A stretch of 64,000 nucleotides of DNA, taken from assembly GCA_023897205.1 (NCBI GenBank), contig JAHWDD010000016.1, positions 248,001-312,000 of the forward strand. Direction: 5' to 3'. The notes under the pieces are model-generated. The model saw only the letters and a program-made list of their open reading frames with translations, did no database searches and was not told the origin of the DNA. Made by a program: the position numbers and the translations under genes. Of the stretch, positions 1 to 11,352 are shown one piece after another (the stretch's first letter is position 1; every line of letters begins with the position of its first letter). Origin of the DNA: Exophiala sp. HKRS030 (Eukaryota > Ascomycota > Eurotiomycetes > Chaetothyriales > Herpotrichiellaceae).

Positions 1-1202
1 TATAAGGGTGCCTTAACTATACTTTTTCTATTAATGCCTTTAAGTCTTTTAGGCTAGAAAATTACGTTATCTACTAAAGATTTATAGGTCTAACCTTAGT
101 GTGAGATTATTATAATATCTTATGTTTAGTATAGTAATAGGTAATCTATACTACTATAAGACTATGGCCCAGTTTCTGAGAATTGCGATTTCCTTTCCGG
201 TTCTAGAGGGTGAGCAGCGCTGCTCTAACTCACCCTGAACTCCCCTCTCACACCCGGGAGCTCATCCTGAACTCCACCCTGCTCCCCAGTGACTAGTACG
301 CTAGTCCAGATGCCACATTTCCTTCAGGGTGCGTGGTGTTAGACTGTTTTAGGTATAGTCTAGTCTGTACTGAGACACGCATATCGTGGGCTAGACCAGA
401 TAGTGTCTTCATAGGTCCAACTCCGTCAACACATGCAGATATGGGTGTGAGTCATATTCGGGCGCCCAACTAAGGCCTTGGATAGCAGTGGTACGTTGCC
501 TGTCCCGCGGGCGCTCGTTCATCCAATCGGCGCTGTGAGGAACCGTGCTCAAACTTCATTGGCCAAAGATACACCCCTTGCAGAACCTGCGACATCTGAA
601 CAGCGTCTTATGCGGTCTCGACCAATGACTCGCCCTACATCGACCATGTACTCGGAAGAGCGCGAAAGGGTAAGGATAATTTTCCACGTAGAACTGTGGA
701 AGTAGGAGTGTCTGTGTGTCAGAAGTGGAGACTCCATGCTGAATCGTGCGTGAAGACAACAGGTTGCGTCACTACTCAGAAAAATGTGGTCGGCTTTACT
801 AACCACAAGTTCCTCCGGTACCTTTTGACCACTGAATCTGGTCGGTCTCGACGATTGAACTATTTGAAAAACGCTAAATGTGCCACGAGCCAATAATAAG
901 AGCCCTAGAATTGACTAAGCGAAGTTTTCGTGGTGCGTGACTGCACAAATGAAAGTTGTGGGACAGAGGAGGCTATGCGATGCACCACTCTCTAGTAGCT
1001 GTCTACCTCACAAAATTGAGGGTAGGAGGCTTATATAGAGACAGTCGGCGATAGATCTTTGGAAGCAGCGTTTGGAGGTGAAGCCAATTCTCTTTTGTCC
1101 TCACTACGCACGTGACTTCCATTCTCGGGAAGAATGGAATACGCCCAACGGAACCGGTTACTATTCACCGTGCCCATGCGATAAGAGAAGCCGCTCGGCG
1201 GA
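1..1202. other. AT-rich lead-in, no recognised gene
   Basis: The first 180 bases are strongly AT-rich and TA-rich with no long open frame, as expected for mutated repeat DNA in a fungus. From about 180 to 1200 base composition becomes ordinary, but only short overlapping open frames are present and none resembles a known family. Part of the last few hundred bases must be the promoter of the gene that begins at 1203. Confidence 0.4.
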
Positions 1203-3360
1203 ATGATTTTACGGGACTCTTCGCCCTTTGAGGATCATAGCATTCCCTCCCCTAGCGGCCATATTGTTTGCGATAGTTTCCGACATTTTCTCTTCACTGC
1301 GCTCAGTTCAACGACTTCGCATGATTGTTCATGTCTCACTGATGACGGTATCTTTGTGTCACAAAGTTGTCCCACTATCTCGCGGCTTGTTCAGGATGTT
1401 TGCAGGGACGCTGAAGCATTCCTTCGAGCTCTTTCACTCACGTCTGACGCCAGTTCAGACCTAACGCATGGGTCTCCTTTTATCAGTGCCATGACTGAAG
1501 ATGACACACGCGTTCAAAAAGATCATGAGCTCCCTTCAGGCGACTCAGCGGCTGTTTCAAATCAGCCGACGGTTGAAAAACCACCCAGGCTTTTGAGTAG
1601 CTGCTCGATCCTCGAGACAGCACCTCCTTCTCCAGCAGGAGCCGATGGGTCTCTGATACGTAAGGAAAGCGGGGCGTTCCATGCCTCGTTCCGTGCATAT
1701 GATATTGAACGATTAGGTCGGAGTCAAGCTGATGGGCAATCAAATATGGCAAGTCCCGGTACTTCAAGCCGGGTTGAAGAACTATCCAGATCAAGCAGAT
1801 TGACTTTGGAGATTGAAGCTGATTATGATCACGCACGGGGACTGGACCAAGAAGAACCAGGCAGCCAGCTCGTAGAGGACCACGAAATACAAGCGAACGT
1901 CGAGCAGCCTACAAATGGAGAGGAAACAGGAGAAGGTGGTGTGAAAAAGAACAAGGAAAGAGAGGCAGAGGAGGAGGAAGTCGAGCAGGAGGAAGTCGAG
2001 CAGGAGGAAGTCGAGCAGGAGGAAGTCGAGCAGGAGGAAGTCGAGCAGGAGGAAGTCGAGCAGGAGGAAGTCGAGCAGGAGGAAGTCGAGCAGGAGGAGA
2101 GTGAAATCGAGGAGGAGGACGACAGTACAAACAGAACATTGCGCGCAAGACATTCGAAAAGAGCGCCCATTTTACCCACGACAAGGCTGTCAAGGAAAAG
2201 ACCTCAGCTTGACACTCCGACACGGACACCAAGTAGCAAAAGAATGAGATTGCATGACGCGGACGAACTGGAGGCACAGTCCAGGTCCTCTCGACCATCA
2301 GCGATGAATCACTCCATAGACTCCTCGTTTTGGGATGATTGGGATATGAAGAGGGAGTCTTATGCTCCGCAAGAGAAACATGCCAACCGTTCTATCAAAG
2401 CTACTCGAGTTTGGCGGAGACTTGCTTCTCTGCCTTCCGCACCCTTCAATGGCAGGCCTCAGCAAGGCGTGTCTCCCGGTCGTGTTAATACATTAGTCAA
2501 GATGGTGCTGGCGGTGCTAATGGCCATGCTTTTGGAGCATTGAAAGAGGTCATGACCTTCATGCAGCGAGATGGAAGAGCCACCATGGCTGGGGTGTTCA
2601 GCCAAGACCCTAAAGCCCTTGTCAGTGCCGTCAACAGTGTCGACACAGCGGATAACTTGAACAGCTATCTACGAAGGTTCGCGTTGGCTCGACTGGCCAG
2701 ACTGTATTCCGATACGGTCGCGAACAGAGGCCTTCTAGGGCACGACGAAGATGGTTCACGCCTGTCCCTGCGGACATCAACAAACAAGGCATACAAGGCC
2801 GAGGCTTATGTGTCTCTGATCCAGCATATCTGGGACGTGGCCTTTCCTGCTCGATTTCGGGGGAGGAACAAGACCAGGAGTGGCCTTATCGACTCCGGCG
2901 AACCTGATGCCGTTCGGTGGAACCATTACAAAAGAAAACTGGGCAAACAGATCGAAGCCGGCCAACGATGGCTCAGATTCGCCGACAAATTCGGGTGGTC
3001 AGCTCTAGGGCTGGTGACCCGAGACTGGTTTATTGACGAGAACAGGGTGGTAGCCAATGACCGAATGTGAGTGTGACTGATTCTGTCTGTCATTAGTTGG
3101 ACAAACCGGCTGACGGGAATAGATTCGAAGAGATCTTGGCAGCATCGGAGCTCGGCACACTGTTGGATGAATTAGAGTCTGTGAAAGGACGATTTTTGCG
3201 GCAGCTGAACAAGACTCTCGGTGGAAGCCTGTTCGACCTGCTGGCGGATTCGAATCGCGCACAAGGATTACCTCTGTTGAAACTTGATGACCATGATATT
3301 TTGACACGGCCGGACTGCGATCAGTCCTGGTTCGATGACTTTCACTTGAATGAAAAATAG
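1203..3360 (+). CDS. Hypothetical acidic repeat protein, three coding segments
   Basis: I do not recognise this family. The first segment (1203-about 2490) starts at an ATG and encodes a low-complexity, Ser/Glu-rich region, eight VEQEE pentads (about residues 259-298), then a basic stretch resembling a nuclear localisation signal (SKRAPILPTTRLSRKRP). The frame then changes between about 2450 and 2540, through an unresolved intron or a frameshift, into a folded-looking helical region rich in Trp and Arg (2490-3066). A good intron follows at 3067-3122 (GTGAGT...AATAG, 56 nt) and joins in phase to a last exon ending at 3360. The 3' part is duplicated at 5261-6030, and the intron is conserved there, which supports the gene model. 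The function is unknown. The disordered acidic N-terminus plus basic patch suggests a nuclear protein, but that is inference only. Confidence 0.6.
1977..2096 (+). repeat. In-frame 15-bp tandem repeat, 8 copies
   Basis: The unit GAAGTCGAGCAGGAG is repeated eight times without visible variation and encodes VEQEE pentads inside the acidic protein. Identical copies point to recent slippage or expansion, and copy number probably varies between strains. The antisense Leu/Asp-rich open frames over it are shadows. Confidence 0.95.
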
Positions 3361-4196
3361 CGTGAAGCAGATAATCTGAGAAATAGATCTTGTGTATTGC
3401 AACACTCAAGCTAAAAGCCTCGCTGCCTCTTTCTGTGAACAGGAACTGCCCGTCATGGCTGTTGACTCATTAGAGGCAATACTGTCAATTGAGCGGAGAT
3501 CAGTGCTTCGACCGGCTCATGGTATAATCATAGAAATGCAGAGCAAACGTAGTCGCTCCAACTGTTCCAGCTGTACAGTACTCCATGTTAAGCTTGCTTG
3601 ATCTAAGTTTAGGGACAGTTTCGTTTCGTGCCGAAGGGATTGCTCAACGTATATCGGTTGCTCTGCCTGCCCTCTTCCATCGCCACCACATCGCCATAAC
3701 ATCACAATCCTGCATCACTATGTCTTTTGACACAAACTTCTGTTACATCTTAAGCATGGCCAACATCATCTTCAAAGATCTTTAACACGGCTCAAACACA
3801 GCCCTAACCACATCTGAACATTGCACCAATGAGTGACCCTTCAACAATGGAGGCCGTCGGACAGGTTGGACAACGCAAGGCGTGGCTCCCGACACAGTCT
3901 AAGAGATTCTGCCACTTGTGTGGGCTCACATGGAAGTAGCACCTTTAACACCAGCCAGGCGCAGGCGCTTAACCGGTCAGGCGTACGGCTGAATTGTCAT
4001 ATGGTGCAGCTACGCCTTCGCTTCCTCTTCAGCTGTGAGTCAACGTTCTCACAAGTCAGAATCTTTGCATGAATTGTATTCGGCAAGTGTTCTTGAAACT
4101 TGCACGATACTCTACTAATGTCATTCGCCATATTAGAACGGTGTATCAGTCTCCTTGTCAGATTGCCTGCCATGTCGTACGATCGTGCGCACGCGC
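3361..4196. other. No recognised gene
   Basis: The first 300 bases are the 3' flank of the preceding gene; they are also part of the duplicated block (similar sequence at 5761-6030). The remainder has only short open frames without family resemblance. Confidence 0.4.
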
Positions 4197-4826
4197 ATGC
4201 CCATGCCCAACCCCAGCCCGGCATGGGGCGGGCAGGTATTACACAGTATTCTTTACTCAACTCATGGAGAGTGGAGGCGATTCCGGGAAATGCAGGACAA
4301 AATGCGGACTTATTACATCCCAAAGAACCGATTTCAAGACTACCAAGACGCCGTTCGTGAGAGTCAAACAAATGCGAGATGGAGATACGACCTTCGAGTG
4401 CTCGAGGACCGACACCAACAGAACCGACTGGAAGACTGGAATGAGTTTCGGGCAGTCTACTATCGAAGGCTCAAAGCTTGCGAGAAACGGGTTGCGCCGG
4501 CACATGCGAATCTACTTGTCAGGGAGAAGGAATTCGAAGATGCCAAAGCACGACTGATCGATGTTATTACTGATACTCAGGTTCTGCATAGTCGATTCAG
4601 CGAAATTAGAGCCTCACAGAAAGAAGTGGCGAAAGCGAAATCTAGAGTGGAGTCAGCCGAGGAGGCGTTGCGAGCAGCAAAACAAAGCAGGTCAAAGAGA
4701 AAGGCAGCGTTAATGAGGATGGCGCACCAGGAAGTCGCTTCTGCGAGGGACAATTTAAAGCAGGTATCTGGTACCGAGGAGATGAGAAGACTCCGTGATG
4801 GGTACGACCTGCACACAGGTGCATAA
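4197..4826 (+). CDS. Hypothetical coiled-coil protein
   Basis: The open frame runs in from upstream without an ATG; the first in-frame ATGs are at 4197 and 4203, giving about 209 residues. A charged segment (EWRRFREMQDKMRTYYIPKN) is followed by heptad-rich helices full of Glu, Lys, Arg and Ala, predicting a coiled coil over most of the C-terminal two thirds. The pattern (a Trp/Arg/Tyr-rich start, then LEDWNEF, then long helices) resembles a common uncharacterised class of small fungal coiled-coil proteins, often present as many partial copies. No signal peptide or catalytic motif is visible. The absence of a clear start and the upstream open frame suggest either a missing 5' exon or an N-terminally truncated copy. 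Confidence 0.5.
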   Translation: MPMPNPSPAWGGQVLHSILYSTHGEWRRFREMQDKMRTYYIPKNRFQDYQDAVRESQTNARWRYDLRVLEDRHQQNRLEDWNEFRAVYYRRLKACEKRVAPAHANLLVREKEFEDAKARLIDVITDTQVLHSRFSEIRASQKEVAKAKSRVESAEEALRAAKQSRSKRKAALMRMAHQEVASARDNLKQVSGTEEMRRLRDGYDLHTGA

Positions 4827-5260
4827 ATACAAAGAACTAGCCTTTCCACGGCTTGATTTCATCTGCTCACCATCGAATCAGGGAAACCACTCCGTCTCTC
4901 CGGAGACGACAATAACGGCTCTGCTGCCTATTCCGTATGGTAGAAATGAAATGCCAATGCACATGCATCGGAGGACCAGTTGTTACGTCAATAACTATAG
5001 TTGTCCACGATCTGTGCTGCCCTCTTGTGCGGATTCAACCCCTGTCCGGTACTTCCTCGCAGATCCACAAACAGCCGAGGACCGGACCGAGTACGGTGTC
5101 ACGTAAATGCTAAGAAATGACAGCGACCCACTCAACCACCAGCCACAACAACGTGGCGAAGCGGTCTTGCCGCTTCAATGCCGCTCAAAGGACACTAACC
5201 CACGTGCTATCTGAGGTCGGTCTCGTATTGCTCCCGCTGCTGTCGGATTCAGCCGGAATA
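4827..5260. other. No recognised gene
   Basis: Intergenic stretch between the coiled-coil frame and the left edge of the duplicated block at 5261. Only short open frames are present. Confidence 0.4.
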
Positions 5261-6030
5261 ACAAGGCATACAAGGCCGAGGCTTATGTGTCTCTGATCCA
5301 GCATATCTGGGACGTGGCCTTTCCTGCTCGATTTCGGGGGAGGAACAAGACCAGGAGTGGCCTTATCGACTCCGACGAACCTGATGCCGTTCGGTGGAAC
5401 CATTACAAACGGAAACTGGCAAATCGAAGCCGGCCAACAATGGCTCAAATTCGCTGACAAATTCGGTTGGTCGGCTCTCGGGCTGGTGACCCGAGACTGG
5501 TTCATTGAGGAGAACAAGCTGCTAGCCAATGACCGAATGTGAGTATAACTGATTCCGTCTCGCTATCTGGGAATATCGGCTCACGGGGATAGTTTCTCGG
5601 TGGAAGCTTGTTTGACCTACTGGGGCGTTCGAGTCGCGCACAAGGGTTGCCTCTAATGAAACTTGATGACCATGATATTATGACGCGACCGCACTGTGAT
5701 CAGTCGTGGATTGATGACTTTCACTTAATAGAAAATAGCAAGCGAACCAGGTAATCTATAACCTAGACCTCATATATTGCAACACTCAAGCTAAAAGCCT
5801 CGCTGTCTCATCCTCTGTAAGCAGAAGCGTCGCGTCATACTTGCCTACTCATCAAAGGTAAAACTGCTAGTCGATCGGGGATCATCGCTTAGAACGGCTC
5901 ATAGTATATTACATAGAAATACGTAGCAACATAGTCACTCTTGAATATGCCAGCTGTACTCCATGTCAAGCTTGCTTGTTTTCAGTTTGGGACCAACTTC
6001 CTTTTGTGCCGAAGGAACTATCATTCCGTA
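5261..6030 (+). pseudogene. Partial duplicate of the 3' half of the 1203-3360 gene
   Basis: From 5261 the sequence is nearly identical to 2787 onward, starting abruptly inside a codon for the helical domain. It keeps the open frame through 5540 and a recognisable copy of the intron (GTGAGTATAACTG...GATAG). It then lacks about 90 bases matching the start of the last exon and continues through the 3' end into the flank, to about 6030 (matching about 3660). It has no start codon, no N-terminal region and a shortened last exon, so it is a truncated segmental copy. Substitutions are scattered and I see no overwhelming C-to-T bias. The left junction falls at the sequence ATAAC|AAGGCATA. Confidence 0.85.
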
Positions 6031-6544
6031 GATTACCGAACTGCATCACGCACCCGCTCCTGCTGATCTTGCCGCTAGCGAGACATGGTTGACTTTCATG
6101 GCGGTCGACTTCAACGTCTTATCATCAATGACCGAAAAGATTGACAAGGCCAATTCCGAGCATCCTCAATCACAATCTTCAGAAGCTATTTTTACACTAC
6201 AGTAAATGTGTCTAAATATGGCGGGACGCAAGAATTGCACTGTCAGGCCTTTGCGGGACCTGTTCCTAGGCCCCCCTAGGTCACTTCTGCAACCTTTGAC
6301 CGAAACGGCATATGAAATCCCGAAGCCCCGTCAGCATGCATTCCACAAGGGTGCCTCGGTTTCTCAAATGAAGAAATCGCTCTGATTATTGATTGGCTTG
6401 ACCATCATCTGAACCTTTGCTGGGACCGTCAGCATCAAGCCATACCCTCCTCCGGAAGCCATCCATCTCAATTCCAACGCCGTTGATGCCTCTCTTCTGC
6501 CTTCCGCATCTCGTATCTTAGCCACAGCGGTCTAGATTGAGGCG
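6031..6544. other. No recognised gene
   Basis: Spacer between the duplicated block and the 3' end of the minus-strand WOPR gene. No open frame of note is seen; it includes the terminator region of that gene. Confidence 0.4.
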
Positions 6545-7366
6545 CTACCAGATAAAGCTGCCGTCAGCACTGCATATGCCATACCGGAGCAGACTTGGAT
6601 CCAACGGGCTATCGATTGACCACGGCATGTCAGCGTTATCGAAAATCACAAGTTCTGAAAACGGATCCTGGTCCGAATCGATGTGGTAAAGGTCAGACTC
6701 TTTCAGCATGGGCCAGTCTGGTTGAGCATGATGGGAACTAGCCCAGAGGTGCGTCGTCGGCGATAATCCGCTTTCCCCAGCTCGGTGGCCGTTGTACAAG
6801 TTTCCGTACGGTATTGGATTGCTTGGTGGGTGGCACGGTTCCAAAATGAGGTCCTGGTTCATCGTTGGAGTTTGCAACCGGCCTTGGAGAACATCAACAG
6901 GCCGGTAGTAAGACACCAAGTGCCAAATTGCGCCAGAGTCGTCATTGCTTTTGACAGTGATGCTTTTCTTGATCAGGCTTCCGGGTTCGATGTGCCTAAG
7001 GTTCACCAGTGGGCCATAAAGCCGTGGGTGCCCATCGTCCATGCCATCCCTCACCAGCAGAGGTGGTTTGTCAGTCTCCGTGGTGTGTGGTTGATTTTGT
7101 GTAGCTGATCGCTCTCCAAATTCACCCAAGACGCGACTCGGGCTCCAATGCCGCCCATCAGTCCAACGCTGAATGCCGGATGCTTTTTCCTCATAGATGA
7201 AGACGTGTCCGCTTTGCGCGACAGAAGGTTGTTCTGACGCGGTAGGTCGTCTTTTGATCACTTGCAGACTGCCTCGGACGCACGCCTGGATCAGCATCAC
7301 GGCATCGTCGTGGGTGTCGACAAACCCGAAGTATGAAGACTGGAGGTCAAGATCAGACTGCATCAT
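6545..7366 (-). CDS. WOPR-domain (Gti1/Pac2 family) transcription regulator
   Basis: The protein (273 residues from the ATG at 7366) contains both halves of the WOPR DNA-binding domain. WOPRa is near the N-terminus: YFGFVDTHDDAVMLIQAC, then SGHVFIYEEKASGIQRWTDG and WSPSRVLGEF. WOPRb is the segment LIKKSITV...WHLVSYY. Family members (Wor1, Ryp1, Sge1, Gti1, Pac2) are sequence-specific nuclear regulators of morphology, nutrient-dependent development and effector or metabolite genes. The region after the domain is Pro/Ser-rich without recognisable domains. The start is uncertain: the frame is open upstream to a CAG acceptor just before 7411. A short upstream exon is possible from an ATG at 7495, but that would need a 33-nt intron, so I prefer 7366. 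The coding frame is uninterrupted. It most resembles the Pac2-like branch by its short length, but the branch is inference. Confidence 0.85.
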   Translation of the reverse strand: MMQSDLDLQSSYFGFVDTHDDAVMLIQACVRGSLQVIKRRPTASEQPSVAQSGHVFIYEEKASGIQRWTDGRHWSPSRVLGEFGERSATQNQPHTTETDKPPLLVRDGMDDGHPRLYGPLVNLRHIEPGSLIKKSITVKSNDDSGAIWHLVSYYRPVDVLQGRLQTPTMNQDLILEPCHPPSNPIPYGNLYNGHRAGESGLSPTTHLWASSHHAQPDWPMLKESDLYHIDSDQDPFSELVIFDNADMPWSIDSPLDPSLLRYGICSADGSFIW

Positions 7367-10300
7367 AAAGGCCCAGGAAAATCTCGAGTGAGTGAGGAAG
7401 ACATTTGGCACCTGGAAAATGGGCAGTACTTATGAACCACATACCTCATCCAAAAAGGAACAGGTCGATTTCAATTGATTCAAACCTCCTTGCATATGTG
7501 GCACAGAGTCCCGGGTGGCTGCATAAATGACACGTCGTTATAGATGTAACAAACCACATCGTTACCGAGATGGTGATACATTGTGGAACACAAACAGTAG
7601 AACAATATTTCTTCTTTAAGTATGGGAGGCGACGGAGTCAAATAAAGAACCTGAGGGTGCTTTCATGCTTGAGAGCGAGCATGAGACGTTGTATCAACCA
7701 TGTTGGGCTAGCTAATAGGTCATGCATGAAGAGTCACCATTCTTTGATGATTGGATGGCACTACAGCCATCAAAGCTCCTTGCATAGTGGGCAGATCACA
7801 AAGTTTGACACCATGTGCATCTGTGCATTTGTGACAGATCATATAAAATTAATTTTGCTGGGAACTTGCTTCCCAAGCGGAAGAAACCCGACACATAGCT
7901 ATTCGATCCATCTTTGATATAATGTTCTCTCCTGCTGTACAGGATTACTGCAATGGTTTGAGGAAGCAACCGTGAAGCTTTTCGGTCATAAAGGATATTG
8001 GGAGCAATGGTCCATGAAGATCAAAAATAGTTTCTGGCTGATTGTTCGCCTCGGCACCAGCATGCCAACAAGGCCTGAAGTCTGAGGGCTGAGAGCAGGG
8101 CAGTTAGCAGAAGAACATGGGAGAGCCAGCGCGCCGTACGCGATCGCCAACAAACTGAGGTAGCAAAAGTAGAGTGCGTCGAAGTAGGACAGGCCTTGGA
8201 CTGGTTGCAAAGCAAGTCATTGAATGATTCCGTTTTGCCGGAGCCTAAATTGCAATGGTCAATTAACGCATCAAGCATAAAGCGCTTGAAGCTCGCGCTC
8301 TTTCGGCAGGGGCTCAGCTGTGCCATCGAGACAAGCATTGACATCATTGTGTGCTAAGACCCTCAAACTGTGACTTTACACTGGCTGTCTTAAGGATGGC
8401 TTCTCGGCCTTCGCGGTCTTTACGGCTTTCCGGTCCTTTACTTTATAGCCTTTGCTCTAACCGGCACCATTCAAAACATTCTAGTCCTCAGAGTCTGATC
8501 GTCTGCCCGGTGCACAGCGCCAACAATCACCCGCACATCCTAAATCACCTGCCCATTTCTATAGCTTGTTTGATGCTCGTAGTCCAGGAAATCAGGCGGA
8601 AGAGCAAAAGATCAGCCTGGTCTTCACGGCAAGCGCTCCACTTCGAACGATGCGGAGTTGCTGCTCAAGAAGCCAATGCGTTCAAGCTCTTCTTTCATGG
8701 TGTATCGGCTCCCACTGAGGGATCGCTCATCCGTTGGGCCTCTGTGTAAGCGTGTTGTCGTGCCGAGAGTCGCGCAGAGCAACGTATGCCCGATGTTTAC
8801 CGAGACAGTAAGCCTACTTGATGATTTTGGTGTCACATCGGCGGTTCGAGACCATCATTCTCAAATGGCTTGCTCTTAGCCGCATCCCACACCTCTTAGA
8901 CGGAATCGTACAGCGGAAAGTATCGTGGTAGAGTTGAGAATGTTCAGAGGGAACACTGGTTCATGTGGCAGCTTCGTACAACATGTTTGGGTTAAGATAT
9001 CGCTGTCCGTAACCATTTCTGGCTGGGGACGGTTATCATATAACCGATGAATGATCTGTTCGTGGTAGGAACGCTTCCAAGAGTATATCTGAGCCTCTTC
9101 ATGGCGACTTCGTCGCCTGTCTCGGCATCACGGCCAGTTGAATCGTCAGATCTCGTGTCAAGCCGTGGGTGACATCGATGCGGCCATACCTAGATACACA
9201 TTGCCAAAAGAACCAGATCCCAATTTTCGCACGAAATGATATTTGTCGCCGATAGCTATGTCCTGCACACGCCGTACGAAGCTGTCCATGCTGTGGTTGT
9301 TGGTCCTTGGTCGACGCCAACTCTTGTGGAAAGAATGCCGAGAGCGCCTGCTTTACTTCCCTGTCCCCCTCATTCATTTCCCCTCCAGCTGTTTATTCGT
9401 GGTGAACAGCTGCGTCGTCTCTCGCCGACGATTGTCTCTTTCTGCCTGAGTGGAACTCAATTCATCCTCGAGTCGTCTGATGGAAATGTAATGTCCTCGT
9501 GTCGAGATTCCGATGTCGAATGCATTGTATCCGAAGTTCGCTAAACCCTTACTGATCCCCACACTCTGATGATTTGAACACTTTCGGACCACGCAATGAT
9601 CTTGAAACTCCTCGAATAAGTGCGCATGCAATCAAAATCTTGCAGTGGCAGAGCGCCATTCATTTGTGTAGCATCATATCTCTTAAATCTCCCGGAGAAC
9701 AAGAAAGAGCCTCGGAGCCAGAAAGTACAGCCGCAGCCGCGCCAGAGAAGACATACACAAACACGGTCCATCCTTAGTGCAAATGTCTCGGCTGGGATCT
9801 CAAAACCCTCGAAACGCAAGGCGGTCTCTTCCAGATTATGTGCAACGACCACAACACAACTTCCATTGGCCGATCCGCCACCGGAAGTTGAACCACGCGT
9901 GTCAGTGGCTACTTCCGCTTAGCCATAAGGCTACGGGTTCGTTGGGATAGGGCAAGAGCAATCATCCTGCTGTTCGAGGGGTGGATAATAGATGACACCG
10001 CCCCCTTGAGCTGTCTCTCTAAAGGCATATGTTCAATTGTATCTGTGTCGAGGAGTCGGACCGTGTCTGTCAGCGAATTACAGCCTATGAGAAGAACAGG
10101 CATCAGAAGATGAAATCACCGGAGAGTTTATGTGGTTGGTGTCTCCACCGGAGAAGTAAAGTTCAATTGATCTTGCAGGCACCGCAGCCCAGAGACGCGC
10201 GTGCCCGACGCCTTCTACATGTCGGTCGATGTCACGAACGACAAGGTTATACAGACATCTTCGCGGCGGCTGACGAGGGATGGGGCCCGTGATGAAGGCA

Positions 10301-11352
10301 GCAATCAGCTGGAAGCATAGCCTGGATATGGCTCCCCTTGGACCCCCTTGCCTAGCGCCTCTGCGCGTGGTGTGTGGCAAGGATGCAGAAAGGCAGAACC
10401 GGGATGCCTATCATCACAAGGGTTGCGCGTCCGCGGGCACCACATGACAGACACAACAGGAGCCAAGTCTGTGACGGCAACCAAGGCGACTGCCTTTGAT
10501 ACCCTGGATAGATTCAAAGGCAACCTCGAAGTATTGGGCACCCCATCCAGATCTGGTAAAACCACAGAGGACGCTGTGGGAGTTCAACACCCTTACTACA
10601 TCGAACCCCCTTACTACATCGAACCCCCTTACTACATCGAACCCCCTTACTACATCGAACCCCCTTACTACATCCCTTACTACCTCAGCTCTGACCGCAG
10701 TCGGCATTATGCCTTTTCCATGTCTCCATAGTGTGAGTTTTTCGAGCTGCTTTCACCCCCTGAGATAATGCGCAGACATAATGGAAGAACCAAACCTGGT
10801 TTCTGTAACATACTGGGCCATCCTTCGTCAGGAATCATGCACTGAGCCTGTTATCCTGCGTGTCCTCTGTAAGAAACCTATCGAGTCAATTACTTTCATT
10901 TGGAAAGCAGGTCAAGTAGCCCGCCATTTCCCTCATTGGTGGTTCATTGGTGCACGGCGGGATTCAGGAAAAGTAAACGCCGCAGCTAGGACCGTGATGA
11001 TGTAGGGTCACTGCCACGCAAGGCCTCAGGTTGCGTAGATGTGGTTTGGCGTATTCTAAGTCTGCCCTATAACCAGTCCTGAACAAGGCCAGTCCCCATC
11101 CGTTCTCACACCGGTCGAACATGGCTCAGCTTGTCTGCCGTGCAGGGATTCCGTTAGCGCTTTATTGGCCAACTTGGGAGTCGTATGATGAGTAGGCTGA
11201 CCATGACGAGCCCACCAGGACAGGTCTTCAGGCAGACCGCATTCAATAGCCAAGCATGCCACTCCCTGCACAACCAATACGTACTTGTACATAGTGAAGT
11301 ACCCTGTGCCTGTTGATAAACACATCGCTTTGGCAGTTCTTCGTTGGCCACC
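7367..11352. other. 4-kb stretch without a recognisable gene
   Basis: I scanned both strands. There are many short overlapping frames, none with conserved motifs, and no codon-usage continuity across plausible introns. The region holds the WOPR promoter near 7.4-7.6 kb, the 18-bp minisatellite at 10590-10674 and the promoter of the ligase relic. It may contain degraded repeats that cannot be named by eye. Confidence 0.4.
10590..10674 (+). repeat. 18-bp minisatellite, 4.6 copies
   Basis: The unit CCCTTACTACATCGAACC (18 bp) repeats four full times plus a partial fifth copy without visible mismatches, followed by a degenerate CCTTACTACCTC end. The 18-bp period keeps all frames open, which creates artificial ORFs (YYIEPP on plus, VVRGFD on minus). 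Confidence 0.95.

Noticed and set aside
1791..2298. Minus-strand Leu/Asp-rich, Ser/Cys-rich and Pro/Ala-rich frames
   Set aside because: All three are antisense readings of the 15-bp VEQEE repeat, where a period divisible by three keeps every frame open.
7412..7495. Upstream exon for the WOPR gene beginning at the ATG at 7495
   Set aside because: In phase, but it would require a 33-nt intron, shorter than normal in filamentous fungi. An alternative donor further upstream is weak.
10348..10768. YYIEPP and VVRGFD repeat proteins
   Set aside because: They arise from the 18-bp minisatellite; codon pattern and flanks give no sign of a gene.
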